Shown: positions 1-9,275 of the stretch, piece after piece
How the letters are laid out: each line of letters opens with the position of its first letter
Position numbering within the stretch: position 1 is the stretch's first letter
From: Porphyridium purpureum
Taxonomy: Eukaryota > Rhodophyta > Bangiophyceae > Porphyridiales > Porphyridiaceae
Direction of reading: 5' to 3'
DNA length: 64,000 nt
Assembly: GCA_008690995.1 (NCBI GenBank)
Contig: VRMN01000001.1
Coordinates: 3,472,001-3,536,000 of the forward strand
Position numbers and translations under genes: made by a program
The notes under the pieces: generated by a model
What the model was told of the DNA's origin: nothing
Database searches by the model: none
What the model saw: the letters and a program-made list of their open reading frames with translations, nothing else

Positions 1-164
1 GCTTGCCCCAACCCCGACCCCGAACAAGCGCGTGGCGCCGCGCACTCCCTCTCCGCGCAGCCTGCAATATCACGACACGCGCTGACGCTCAGCGGCACGA
101 CACGAGCTGCTTACGTGACGCGCTCCCCCCCCCTATACAGTACAGTCCGCAGTACAGTCATGCC

Positions 165-172
165 ACTGTACC
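165..172 (+). promoter_or_regulatory. ACTGTACC promoter motif
   Basis: Exact ACTGTACC within a cluster; AGTACAGT variants lie at 139-146 and 151-158 and a GCTGTACC at 189-196. It is upstream of the phosphoglucomutase gene. Function is inferred from recurrence across the window. Confidence 0.5.
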
Positions 173-452
173 ATAGTCTCGACGGGGAGCTGTACCGCGC
201 GTTGCGGTGGCGGGACGCGCCGCGAGGTCACCAGTGCAGCAGCGCTCGCGGCGTGCTGGCGTTCTCCAAACACGACACCCGCCGGAATTCGTGCGCTTCA
301 GCGATGCGCCGCGCGCGCGTGTGTGGCGCTCGTCCTGCCGCGTGGTTCCGTCGAGCCCCGTGCCGCTGCAGCGCGCGTTGTTTCTGTCGGTATGCGACGG
401 CAGCCGGGTTCGCGGCGCGGGGCGTGCGAAGCTGCAACACGCGCGCACTTGC

Positions 453-460
453 GGTACAGT
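453..460 (-). promoter_or_regulatory. GGTACAGT promoter motif
   Basis: Exact motif 227 bp before the phosphoglucomutase ATG, followed by GCTGTACC at 499-506. Inferred core promoter element. Confidence 0.5.
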
Positions 461-633
461 GCTGTGAACCGCGCCGAAATCTGCGGCGCGGTTTCCGGGC
501 TGTACCCCCGCGCGTGTGTGTGGTGGCGTGCGCCACAAAAATGAACGGCCAGCTGGTTTCGATGCGGAGATTTGTGGCGGGGAGAGAGAGAAGGCAAGGC
601 AGGCGGGAAGAAGAGGGTGGAGAAGAGCAGAGG

Positions 634-634
<1 letters not shown>

Positions 635-662
<28 letters not shown>
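635..662 (+). repeat. (AG)14 microsatellite in the PGM leader
   Basis: Fourteen uninterrupted AG units, 24 bp before the PGM start codon, probably within the 5' untranslated leader. In the PGM frame it would read as an Arg-Glu run, which argues that translation starts after it, at 687. Confidence 0.9.
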
Positions 663-664
<2 letters not shown>

Positions 665-686
665 GGGAAGAAGAGGGAGTGCGAAG

Positions 687-2429
687 ATGGTGGGGTATGT
701 GGTGAAGAGCGTGGCGACGGCGCCGATCGACGGCCAGAAGACAGGCACGTCGGGGCTGCGGAAAAAGACGGCCGTGTTCAGCTCGCCAAACTACCTGGCC
801 AACTGGGTGCAGTCGCTGTTCTACTCGCTGGACGGGCTGGCCGGCGCCACAATTGCGCTCGGCGGCGACGGGCGCTACTTCAGCAAGGAGGCGATCCAGA
901 TCATCGCGCGCCTGGCCGCCGGCAACGGCGTCGCCAAGCTCGTGGTCGGGCAGAAAGGCATCATGTGCACACCCGCAATGTCGTGCGTCATCCGGGAATC
1001 CAAGCTGTACGGCGGAATCATTCTCACCGCATCGCATAACCCGGGAGGCCCAGATGAGGATTTCGGAATCAAGTACAACACCGGAAACGGCGGGCCCGCT
1101 CCAGAAAGCGTGACAGACGCAATCTTCGCCCACACAAAGTCGATCTCAGAGCTCAAGTTTGCCTTTGCAGAGGACGGCTCGGAAGATCCGTTTGCCTCTG
1201 CAGATATCTCCAAGCTCGGCAGCACGACTTTCACAACGGCAGGTGGCTCCTTTGAAATCGAGGTGATTTCGCCCACCGAGCAGTACGTTGCCATGCTGAA
1301 GGGCATGTTCGACTTTACCTCCATGAAGGCACTGCTAGCCCGCGAGGACTTCAAGATGCTGTTTGATGGTATGTCCGGCGTGACGGGCCCGTACGCGCGG
1401 CGCCTCTTCGTTGAGGAGCTTGGTGCGCCAGAGTCGTCGCTCATGCGTTGTGAGCCGCTGCCAGACTTTGGCAAAGGCCATCCGGATCCAAACTTGACGT
1501 ACGCAGCAGAACTCGTCAAGCACATGGATCCCAAGCAGAACTCGGACGCGCCTGACTTTGGCGCTGCGTCCGACGGCGACGGCGACCGTAATATGATCCT
1601 GGGCAAGGGCTTCTTCGTGACGCCAAACGACTCTGTCGCGGTCATCGCGGCTGAGGCTACGTCCGCCATTCCTTATTTTCAGAAGCACGGGCTAAAAGGT
1701 GTGGCTCGCTCCATGCCGACGGCAGGCGCCATTGACAAAGTCGCGGCAAAGCTTGGCCTCGAGTGCTTCGTCACGCCAACTGGCTGGAAGTTCTTTGGCA
1801 ACCTGATGGACGCCGGCCGCGTGCAGATTTGCGGTGAGGAAAGCTTCGGAACAGGTGCAGACCATGTACGCGAAAAGGATGGCCTTTTCGCGGTGCTATC
1901 CTGGCTGCAGATTCTTGCGTACAAGAATGCAGACTCGTCCAAGCCGCTCGTGTCGGTTGAGGCCATTGTCAAGGAGTTCTGGAGCACGTATGGACGCAAC
2001 TTTTTCTCTCGATATGATTACGAGGGCGTCGAGTCGGACGCCGCGAACAAGATGATGGCACACCTGGAGAAGATCCAAGAAGACATGAACGCGAGTAAGG
2101 ACCCGAGCGGTCTAATGACCTTGGGTGGTTTCGCCACCAAGGTCAAGTTGGCGGAAAACTTTACATACAAGGATCCCGTCGACGGCAGCGTGGCCTCCAA
2201 GCAGGGTATTCTGTTTGTGTTCGAGGAAGATTCGCGCATCATCTTTCGGCTCTCCGGCACAGGCTCCGCAGGGGCTACCATCCGTATGTATATTGAAAAA
2301 TACGAGCCAGACGCAACACAGACTGACAAGGACGCTCAGGTCGCGCTCAAACCGCTCATCGACCTTGCCCTGGAAGTCAGCCAGCTCAAGGAGTTCACGG
2401 GTCGCAATGAGCCAACAGTGATCACGTAG
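687..2429 (+). CDS. PGM: phosphoglucomutase
   Basis: Interconverts glucose 1-phosphate and glucose 6-phosphate, linking glycolysis with starch and nucleotide-sugar synthesis. The protein has 580 residues, the usual length for eukaryotic PGM1. The phosphoserine loop TASHNPGG is intact, with the catalytic Ser near residue 116. The Mg-binding loop DGDGDR is near 296-301, the sugar-binding loop CGEESFGTG near 382-390, and the C-terminal phosphate-binding RLSGTGS is present. The ATG at 687 was chosen because the family's N-terminus ([17 protein letters not shown]) follows directly. The longer open frame upstream is an Arg-Glu run encoded by the AG repeat. No transit peptide is seen, so the enzyme is probably cytosolic. 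Its 3' end converges on the next gene, with 118 bp between them. Confidence 0.96.
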   Translation: MVGYVVKSVATAPIDGQKTGTSGLRKKTAVFSSPNYLANWVQSLFYSLDGLAGATIALGGDGRYFSKEAIQIIARLAAGNGVAKLVVGQKGIMCTPAMSCVIRESKLYGGIILTASHNPGGPDEDFGIKYNTGNGGPAPESVTDAIFAHTKSISELKFAFAEDGSEDPFASADISKLGSTTFTTAGGSFEIEVISPTEQYVAMLKGMFDFTSMKALLAREDFKMLFDGMSGVTGPYARRLFVEELGAPESSLMRCEPLPDFGKGHPDPNLTYAAELVKHMDPKQNSDAPDFGAASDGDGDRNMILGKGFFVTPNDSVAVIAAEATSAIPYFQKHGLKGVARSMPTAGAIDKVAAKLGLECFVTPTGWKFFGNLMDAGRVQICGEESFGTGADHVREKDGLFAVLSWLQILAYKNADSSKPLVSVEAIVKEFWSTYGRNFFSRYDYEGVESDAANKMMAHLEKIQEDMNASKDPSGLMTLGGFATKVKLAENFTYKDPVDGSVASKQGILFVFEEDSRIIFRLSGTGSAGATIRMYIEKYEPDATQTDKDAQVALKPLIDLALEVSQLKEFTGRNEPTVIT

Positions 2430-2547
2430 GATAGGCTGCAAATCCTAAAAATCGGACGATTTGATCGATTCGAAAGGCTATCCGACATGAAAAGTAACGC
2501 GAAAAAGAATAGTTCACATAGTTCACAGCCTCTTGAAATCTTCATCG

Positions 2548-4272
2548 TCATGTTCCTTGTGTAGTATTTGTGTCACCAAGCACTTTGCGCGCGTGATCCA
2601 ATGCTCGCGATACGTCAATGAATTTGTATTCTCCTGATGATTCTGATGATCCCGACGATCGCGACGATCCGAGAGAAGGTGACACTGAGCCGACATCATT
2701 CATATCCTGTTGCAAGTCGTCTTCTTCTTCTTCAAGAGACAAACTGCTGCTGTGACGACTCTCAAGTGCACCAGAAGGGATATTCGCACGCCTTTCAAGC
2801 TCGCGAAGCCTCGCCTGCATGTCCGCGATCATCTGCGGGTCCTCAGCTACGCCGACAAGTTGCTCCTGCGCTCTGTGTACCGAGTCGTTCGACGCATCGT
2901 TTGCGATGGAAGAAATATGCGTCATCCACAGTGCATCCGCATGAGGAATGGCCGCCACACGGCGCATAATGTATTCGGACTCGCTAATGTACTCCTGTTC
3001 GTGTCCAGAGGATTCTATTTCAGATCTGAATGATTGACGCTTGCTTGCGTTCAAATGGTCCAGCCAGCTGTACGCGCCCTCTTTCTTTGTTTCCGATGAA
3101 GCATCATAGAGGGTACTTCCGCTTGGCGTGACACATGCGCTGTAGGCGCGAAACAGACCAAACCCAATCGCCAAACCCAGAGCCAGCGCGAGCAAACGAT
3201 GATCATGCGACTCCTGCGTGGAAAACAACGCATTCTTTCCGTGCAGGTCGATGGCCATTTTCAACTTTTCAAGCATTTCATGGTCGTCTCTTGATGCACA
3301 ACAGACACTCTGATGCTCAAAACTCCACTTCACACACGTCGCAAACATACCTCGCGGATCCGATAGAATTTCGCTCACCGCTCCAAGCGATAGTACTACC
3401 TCTGTGTCTTCGAGATACAACTCGTCCGAATCATGCTTGCTCTCGAGGCTCGCTGGGACAACCCAGGATGTCCGCATAGTCGCATCTTCTGTTCCCCCGA
3501 GTTCCCCCTCGCTCAAATATCCCGCTAAACATGCACCAATGAGGTGCAAGTTCAAGGTCAGTCGCTGCGCTGCACATCGGAACGTTCGTATCCGAAACAC
3601 TCGCAGCTGCTGAAGGTCTACCAGCCGTCTACCATTTTCATCGGGTCTGGATCCCATGTCGTGGTACGGGGTGACGAGCCCGCGCACCACGCGTTGTGCA
3701 GCTTCTTCGGCGCAAATGCCGCGTACGATGCCGTTCTGAAATCGAACTCTCACAGAAGAAGGGGGCGCCAACTCGGACGCACGCGGCTTATCCCAGCCGG
3801 CAACATAGAACACATTTCCACGGTATAGAAACGCATGGCATGAGCGCCACCAGGTATCACGGTCCGCACGTCCAGGCTCAAGAGCCGACGGAGATGCAAA
3901 CGGGATGAAGTCGGCTGTCTCGATGCTCAACAAATCGCCATCGGCACGGTCCGACAAGAAAACCACAGCTGGCGGTGAGCTGGGTGTCGCGGACCAGCGG
4001 TATAGACCTGCCAAAACTGCATACTCGTCCTGGACGTGTGCGCCATACGTCACACTCCCGTACAAACACCCTGCCTGTGCTATCACTTTGCTTGTAAGCC
4101 TCACTTGGGTGCGGTGAAACATGTACTGCTCAGGCATACATCGTGCCAATTCGCGCGACACGGTGCCCTGCAGCTCTTCCGCTGATCCTGCATCGGCCGG
4201 ACCATCGCCTATTTCACATACGATGGCAAAGTCCAACCGCTCCACGTCCGTGCATGAGCTTTCGGTCTCCAT
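2548..4272 (-). CDS. uncharacterised protein with one membrane span
   Basis: I do not recognise this family. The 574-residue protein has no signal peptide. Residues about 1-345 look globular, with regular hydrophobic strands and several Cys. One clear hydrophobic segment follows at about 360-380, beginning LALALGLAIG. The remaining 190 residues are acidic and Ser-rich, with a short coiled-coil-like stretch near the end (DMQARLRELERR). This pattern fits a membrane-anchored protein with its large domain on one side. The ATG lies 101 bp from the Ku80 ATG on the other strand, so the two probably share a promoter region. That does not imply a shared role. The long open frame and moderate codon bias make it a confident gene of unknown function. 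Confidence 0.8.
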   Translation of the reverse strand: METESSCTDVERLDFAIVCEIGDGPADAGSAEELQGTVSRELARCMPEQYMFHRTQVRLTSKVIAQAGCLYGSVTYGAHVQDEYAVLAGLYRWSATPSSPPAVVFLSDRADGDLLSIETADFIPFASPSALEPGRADRDTWWRSCHAFLYRGNVFYVAGWDKPRASELAPPSSVRVRFQNGIVRGICAEEAAQRVVRGLVTPYHDMGSRPDENGRRLVDLQQLRVFRIRTFRCAAQRLTLNLHLIGACLAGYLSEGELGGTEDATMRTSWVVPASLESKHDSDELYLEDTEVVLSLGAVSEILSDPRGMFATCVKWSFEHQSVCCASRDDHEMLEKLKMAIDLHGKNALFSTQESHDHRLLALALGLAIGFGLFRAYSACVTPSGSTLYDASSETKKEGAYSWLDHLNASKRQSFRSEIESSGHEQEYISESEYIMRRVAAIPHADALWMTHISSIANDASNDSVHRAQEQLVGVAEDPQMIADMQARLRELERRANIPSGALESRHSSSLSLEEEEDDLQQDMNDVGSVSPSLGSSRSSGSSESSGEYKFIDVSRALDHARKVLGDTNTTQGT

Positions 4273-4373
4273 GTAGCCTCCGCCATACCCGCATTTGGAC
4301 AGCCTGGAGAAATTTGGGAGAGAAGGTACTTGGATGTTAGTCGTTCACCTCCCATGTCAGGAATGGAAGAAAG

Positions 4374-6977
4374 ATGCCGACAAGAGATGCGGTGCTGGTG
4401 GTTCTGGATCTCTTCCAGCCGGCGCAGAATCATGGCGAAGACTCGAGTCAGCCACGCGTTCATGCGCCTCTCTTGATCGAGGCGGTGCGTCAATACATCA
4501 AACGGCGCTTTGCTTTTGACAGGGCGCAAACCGCAGGGACAGCCTCTGACAAATTGGGCCTGGTGTGTCTTCGCAATGGCGCGTGCACGCGAGCCGCGCT
4601 TAATATGTGGCGAGCCAAGCAAAAAGACCCACACAACATATCCGAACCAGAACAGCTAATGTGTGGCATCGAGCTGTGTGGCAAGATTGTCGAGCCTGAC
4701 ATAAACCTTTTCAACCAGCTGGAGCGCCTGAGCAACGAATGCACATCGCCCAACGCGTCCCCTTCCTCATGTACTAGTGTCTGCGCTCCAGTGCAAGAGT
4801 GGAGTGATGTGCTGTTGTATGCCTCTGACTTGCTGATGGATCCGTCCACAGGTACGGCGTCCACGTTTCGAAAACGCATGGTGATCTTCTCTGGCGGTCT
4901 AAGTGGGGATTCAACGAGCGGCTTAAAGGCAGAGGAAAACAAGGGGCATGCGAAGCAGGCATTGCGAGCGCTTGCGTGCACCATGGTGCAGCACAAACTT
5001 GAAATGGACGTTGTGATCTATGCACTCGACGAGGCGATTGAGGACGCATTCCCTTTTCCTGCTCTCGATGGCGATGACCAAGATGTCCTTTCGTCTAAGT
5101 TTGAAGAGGAAGTGCGAGCTCGAGTGTCTCGAGGATCAGGATTGTCGAGAGCAAATGCGGTGGTACACACGGTTCTCCGGCGTCTGGCAAGCTGTACACG
5201 GACTGGTCAGTCATTCTCATTAGCGTCAGCCTTGCACAATTTGAGCCAACCGGGAAGCGTTCGGCGCGGTGAGTTTTCTGACGAAAAGGAAGTCTTGAAG
5301 GGCGTCATGCAATTCGGACACTCGCTCGCGATACCTATTCGTGTTCGCAAGCACGTAAAGCAGCAGCGGGGCCCAAAAAAGTACCGTCTCTTGTGGAGCA
5401 ATACAGTGGGACAAAGGGGCAGTAAGATAGCTGTGTTCCCAGAGCGCGACAGTGTCGCCTTTACGCGCGACTCGCAGACAGGAAGGGACGTGTATGTACG
5501 AAATGAAGATATTGTTGCGGTGTATCGATTCGGAGAAGGAACGCAACTTCCTTGGAGTGAACAAGCAGACGCTGCGTGTAGAATCCGTGCAACCACCAAA
5601 GTCTTGCAAATCAAGTGCGTACAGACTATGCCGGAGACCCTGTCTCTTCACAAGAGAGTCCTTGGCACCGGAACGTTTGTAGTGCATCCACTCGAGACAG
5701 AACCAGGAGGCATCGCCGCTGTTTCCTCACTTTCAAGGACGCTGTGCGATTTGAATCTGTGTCTCATCGCTTTATTTGCAAAGCGCGTGGGCTCACCTAT
5801 CCAAAACGTCATGTTGTGGAGCGAAGAAATTTGCTTTTCAGGTAATGGCATACCCTTCCTGTTCATGACTGAGACACCCACGCAGGAAGACGTGCGACAC
5901 TTTCCATTCAAGAGAATGCCCAGTGCTGCGAATCAATCGGAAATGATGGACATCACTGACAGACTTGTTGATTCAATGGAACTTTGCTTTGATGCGGATA
6001 CCAATCAAGACATCGAAGATGAGAACGAGGGGCCACGCAGTGTGAATCCGGTAACACTGTGGAATCCGCTGCGACAGAGGCACGCAGATTGTGTTTTTGA
6101 ACGCGCGACAGGCATCACTTTTTTGAGCAGTTTGGAAGGAGATGATCACAAGATGGTGCAGCCCGCTTGCGATTTGATGATGAAGCGCATTCATGTGGAA
6201 GAGGGTGGTCAGAAAGTTATACCGTTGAAACCATCCCAATATGAATCCATTTTGCTCGATGCCAACTGCTTTTTCGAGGACCAAAGTGAGAGTATGAGGG
6301 AGCAACGCCTGGCTGTGCACCAGGCGATTAAAGCCAACGACCGGAAGCGCAAAGCCAGTGACATGGCTGAGATTGACCCAATTTTGGGTAAGAGCAGCAG
6401 CCGTCTTGAAAAGACAGTGCTTTTGAAGTATGATCGTGTTCTTGTGGAGGACATCGGTAGCATGGAACGTCAGCGGCAGCCGACGCATGCGAGAAAAAGC
6501 AAGGTACTTGAGAACTTGTCAAACTTTGAAGCAATGGTAGATGAGCGCGAAGAAGACCTTGCCACCGTGGCGTACCGCGAGATGGCAGAATCGCTGCTTT
6601 TTTGTGTGGCAAGCTCCGTGATCGAGACATCAGACTTTGTTGCAGGGATCCGCTCTTTTCGGGCGGCGTGCCGTGACACGCCCACGCAGTGTAAGCATTG
6701 GAACTATTTTGTGGAGAATGTGCTGAGGAGCGCTCGCAGTGACAAATCAGCGCTGCAGTTCCTTAGAACTGTCGAACGTGAAACTGAGTCTGTGGCTGAT
6801 CTGCTGGCTTTGTTGCAAGATTCCGAAACCGACGGATTCGGACTTGGCACCGATGAGTGCCGGCACTTTCGTGAGCAGATGCGTGCTGCCATCGCCCATG
6901 TCGATGGAACTGCTCCGTCGGAAGCTGCGTCCGGAAGCGACAACGAGTCGGCGCGTGTGCAGCACGAGTTGACGTAA
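4374..6977 (+). CDS. KU80: Ku80 subunit of the Ku DNA-end-binding complex
   Basis: Expected to pair with Ku70, ring broken DNA ends in the nucleus and start non-homologous end joining. The protein has 867 residues, longer than the 732 of human Ku80. The N-terminus reads as a von Willebrand A-like domain (about 1-240, starting TRDAVLVVLDLF). The Ku beta-barrel core runs from about 318 (IPIRVRKH) through the conserved VYRFGEGTQLPW region and beyond. A typical Ku80 C-terminal helical domain follows at about 715-850, with the EEDLATVAYREMAESL helix and a GIRSFRAAC segment that parallels the human IRAFREEA region. That domain is the part that docks DNA-PKcs in animals. The short divergent gap to the upstream gene suggests a shared promoter. 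I saw no frameshift or intron. Confidence 0.88.
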   Translation: MPTRDAVLVVLDLFQPAQNHGEDSSQPRVHAPLLIEAVRQYIKRRFAFDRAQTAGTASDKLGLVCLRNGACTRAALNMWRAKQKDPHNISEPEQLMCGIELCGKIVEPDINLFNQLERLSNECTSPNASPSSCTSVCAPVQEWSDVLLYASDLLMDPSTGTASTFRKRMVIFSGGLSGDSTSGLKAEENKGHAKQALRALACTMVQHKLEMDVVIYALDEAIEDAFPFPALDGDDQDVLSSKFEEEVRARVSRGSGLSRANAVVHTVLRRLASCTRTGQSFSLASALHNLSQPGSVRRGEFSDEKEVLKGVMQFGHSLAIPIRVRKHVKQQRGPKKYRLLWSNTVGQRGSKIAVFPERDSVAFTRDSQTGRDVYVRNEDIVAVYRFGEGTQLPWSEQADAACRIRATTKVLQIKCVQTMPETLSLHKRVLGTGTFVVHPLETEPGGIAAVSSLSRTLCDLNLCLIALFAKRVGSPIQNVMLWSEEICFSGNGIPFLFMTETPTQEDVRHFPFKRMPSAANQSEMMDITDRLVDSMELCFDADTNQDIEDENEGPRSVNPVTLWNPLRQRHADCVFERATGITFLSSLEGDDHKMVQPACDLMMKRIHVEEGGQKVIPLKPSQYESILLDANCFFEDQSESMREQRLAVHQAIKANDRKRKASDMAEIDPILGKSSSRLEKTVLLKYDRVLVEDIGSMERQRQPTHARKSKVLENLSNFEAMVDEREEDLATVAYREMAESLLFCVASSVIETSDFVAGIRSFRAACRDTPTQCKHWNYFVENVLRSARSDKSALQFLRTVERETESVADLLALLQDSETDGFGLGTDECRHFREQMRAAIAHVDGTAPSEAASGSDNESARVQHELT

Positions 6978-6979
6978 GA

Positions 6980-6987
6980 GGTACAGT
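6980..6987 (-). promoter_or_regulatory. GGTACAGT promoter motif
   Basis: Lies 3 bp after the Ku80 stop codon and 137 bp before the ATG of the next gene. The downstream gene's promoter therefore appears to begin inside the Ku80 3' untranslated region. Confidence 0.55.
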
Positions 6988-7123
6988 CTAAAGCCACAGT
7001 GTTCAGTAAAATACGGGAAAGTATGAAAAATTAAATTAAAAAAGACCTTAAAATAATGGAGGTGTCGTTCGCCAAGTGCGTGGCGGTTGGGCCCGCTCCA
7101 AGTGGGTAGCAGCATCAGGAGAG

Positions 7124-8974
7124 ATGGAGAAAGGCTTGGCGGAGCTGCGGAGCGGCGACCGGCAAAAGCAGCTTAGTGGGTTGCTCATCTGCATAGCCGC
7201 GCTGCGGTCTGACGACTCAAAGGGATCGGTCTCGGGGGATGCTCGCGGGGAATCTGGTGCAAAGTGCCACGAGGTGTTCAACGCTGCATTTGGCACGGAC
7301 GGTGCTTTATTCCGTAGACTGCTCAAGGCAGAATCCACACGGCTGCTTGCAGCAAAATGTCTGTCAGCACTTGTCAAGCTCGACTGTACGCTTGCATGTG
7401 ATCCGCGGCACGCTGGCGTGGTGCCAGCCCTGCTTTCGGCAACCCGCGACGAACTTGATGCCTCATTCTCTGACCCTGTCAACGTGGAGCTGCAGCGAAA
7501 GCATCGCATAGCTATCCTCGAGTCAGCCATTTCATACTTGGTAAGCGTGTCTCTTCTTAATGACAATGCGCTACGCCTGGAGTCTGCAGATGTATCCAGT
7601 CATGCTCTAGCAATGAGCCGAATAGTATGCTACGGCCTGCAAGAGCAGCAGCTGCCAGAATGCGCTCGCTTGGAGGCACTGCATCTCTTGATGACTTCCC
7701 TTAAATATACTGAAGTGCTCCCTCTTGAAGCGGAAAGGAATGCAGTGATATATCAAATGCTTCGGTGCGTCGTGGAGCAGTGCATACAAGAAAAAGAACA
7801 GCACTTAGATGAGCAAGTGCTGACCTATGGCTTTGCGCTACCCATGACTCTACAAGTCATGGCCGAAAACCCGGAACGATTCGGCTGGGACCGGGGTGAA
7901 AAACGGGGAGGAAATCAGGAAAAGGGTGTAGAGAGGAATCAGATGTGCCTGTTGCGGAGGGCATTGGAGTGTGGGCTCAGGCAAAGCATGAAATTGACAC
8001 TGGCAAAAGGGAAAGCGGAGCAAGACGCAGAGGATATGAAGCTGGGTGTGTACGTTTGCGTCCATTTGGGAGTACATTTGTTCGGCCGGCGGTTCTTGTC
8101 TTGGATGGACCTGGACGGGAATTCTACGCAAAACGCGTTGCCATCTGCAGGTTCGCCGCCGTGGTTGCTTGCAGCATTGGTTGTGCAAAATGTTGCCACC
8201 GACTTTCGCGTGCATTCAAGTCTGAATGTGCGACTGCTCGCGCTCCGCGCCTTCGCTGCTGTTATGTGTGCCCTAATGACGGATGAACAAGACGATGAGG
8301 AAAATGATACAGTCCTTGGTCCTGACACAGAAAATGAGCAAGCTGTTCTCGTGTACACTGTGCAGTGTGTTGAGGTTCTTTTAGACCAAGCAGACGTGCA
8401 CATCAAAAAGCAGCGCGAAACTCCGAGCAGCATAGATCGCCTCTTGGTGTCGCTTTGCAGCACGTTATCCAAGTTCTTGTGCATGGCAGTGCCTACCCTG
8501 GAAGATCGCTGCGTACGTGTCCTCTGTTCCGCATTGAAACTGGAGGTACGCGCCGCAGAAAACGAGGATGGATTTCTCGAAGAGAGCTCGATCTTGCATG
8601 CCATCATCCATGACTTGAACGAGCTGTGTTCAGACACCGTGCGGGCGCGGATTTGCGCTGAGCACGGTCTCGAGCGCGTGCTGTACGAGCTGCTTGGCTT
8701 GTACGGAGGCAAAGTGCGGCTGGATGGGCTCGAATCGTCTCGCGTGCGGTCGTTCGCGTCCCTGGTGGACACTCTGACCAGTCTTACAGAAATCGACGGG
8801 TCTACTGTGGATCGAGCCGCAGTGAGATCATCTGTCGAGCAGCTGGTGGCTCGAATGCAGGTTTACATACAAGAAAGTACCACCGAGCGTGCGCGTACAG
8901 AAATTTCTCCTCAAGCTGATGCGCGAGCCCTACGCGAGGCGCTGTGCTTGGCCTTGACCGAGTTACAAATTTGA
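7124..8974 (+). CDS. helical-repeat protein, possibly neurochondrin family
   Basis: A 616-residue, almost wholly helical protein with armadillo/HEAT-like spacing of leucines. The opening (LAELRSGDRQKQLSGLLICIAAL) followed by a paragraph on losing or counting chromosome-size repeats resembles neurochondrin, a cytosolic scaffold whose biochemical role is poorly defined. The resemblance is by eye and moderate. An importin-like or other armadillo protein is the alternative. The frame extends further upstream but without an ATG. The ATG at 7124 follows a promoter motif at 6980 by 137 bp, which supports it. No signal peptide or membrane span is seen. The 3' end converges on the MFS transporter gene. 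Confidence 0.6.
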   Translation: MEKGLAELRSGDRQKQLSGLLICIAALRSDDSKGSVSGDARGESGAKCHEVFNAAFGTDGALFRRLLKAESTRLLAAKCLSALVKLDCTLACDPRHAGVVPALLSATRDELDASFSDPVNVELQRKHRIAILESAISYLVSVSLLNDNALRLESADVSSHALAMSRIVCYGLQEQQLPECARLEALHLLMTSLKYTEVLPLEAERNAVIYQMLRCVVEQCIQEKEQHLDEQVLTYGFALPMTLQVMAENPERFGWDRGEKRGGNQEKGVERNQMCLLRRALECGLRQSMKLTLAKGKAEQDAEDMKLGVYVCVHLGVHLFGRRFLSWMDLDGNSTQNALPSAGSPPWLLAALVVQNVATDFRVHSSLNVRLLALRAFAAVMCALMTDEQDDEENDTVLGPDTENEQAVLVYTVQCVEVLLDQADVHIKKQRETPSSIDRLLVSLCSTLSKFLCMAVPTLEDRCVRVLCSALKLEVRAAENEDGFLEESSILHAIIHDLNELCSDTVRARICAEHGLERVLYELLGLYGGKVRLDGLESSRVRSFASLVDTLTSLTEIDGSTVDRAAVRSSVEQLVARMQVYIQESTTERARTEISPQADARALREALCLALTELQI

Positions 8975-9275
8975 CCAGGAGCGTATCCCATGCCAAGTCG
9001 AACGCGTGGTGTGGTCACTTCACCATGATAGAAATATCTATGTGCTGCTAGAGTTGGAAATCTCTGCTTGCTCACACCTTAATATGATCAGCCTTGTACA
9101 AAGGCGACAAACACGCTCACCGCGATGCTAATTCCCTCTGGTGGTTTGGACAAAAGCGTTGAATGCAGAACACTTTATTGCAAATAAGATACAACACAAC
9201 AGTTCACCGTGAAACAAAGATTTTTGTTCGTCTCCAGACTCGCACAGTCGCGCACTTGCATCGCTGTCGTCTGGT
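8975..9275. other. convergent 3' regions
   Basis: About 300 bp between two convergent stop codons. It is AT-richer than its flanks and probably holds the 3' untranslated regions and poly(A) sites of both neighbours. I see no separate gene. Confidence 0.6.

Larger units (their letters stand above)
1..686. other. 5' flank and leader of the phosphoglucomutase gene
   Basis: No credible gene is seen here. Long frames on both strands are rich in Arg, Ala and Cys and look like GC-driven shadows. The stretch holds seven copies of the CTGTAC-type promoter motif: near 139, 151, 165, 189, 453 and 499, with two overlapping around 139-158. The copy at 499 lies 188 bp from the PGM start, matching the spacing at other genes. 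A pure AG dinucleotide tract sits just before the start codon. Confidence 0.6.

Noticed and set aside
516-686. N-terminal extension of PGM
   Set aside because: It begins with ATG but translates the AG repeat into an Arg-Glu run and is not conserved; PGM's own N-terminus starts at 687.
228-1133. Long open frame on the minus strand over the PGM start
   Set aside because: It overlaps the well-supported PGM gene, has repeats from the AG tract and no recognisable domain.
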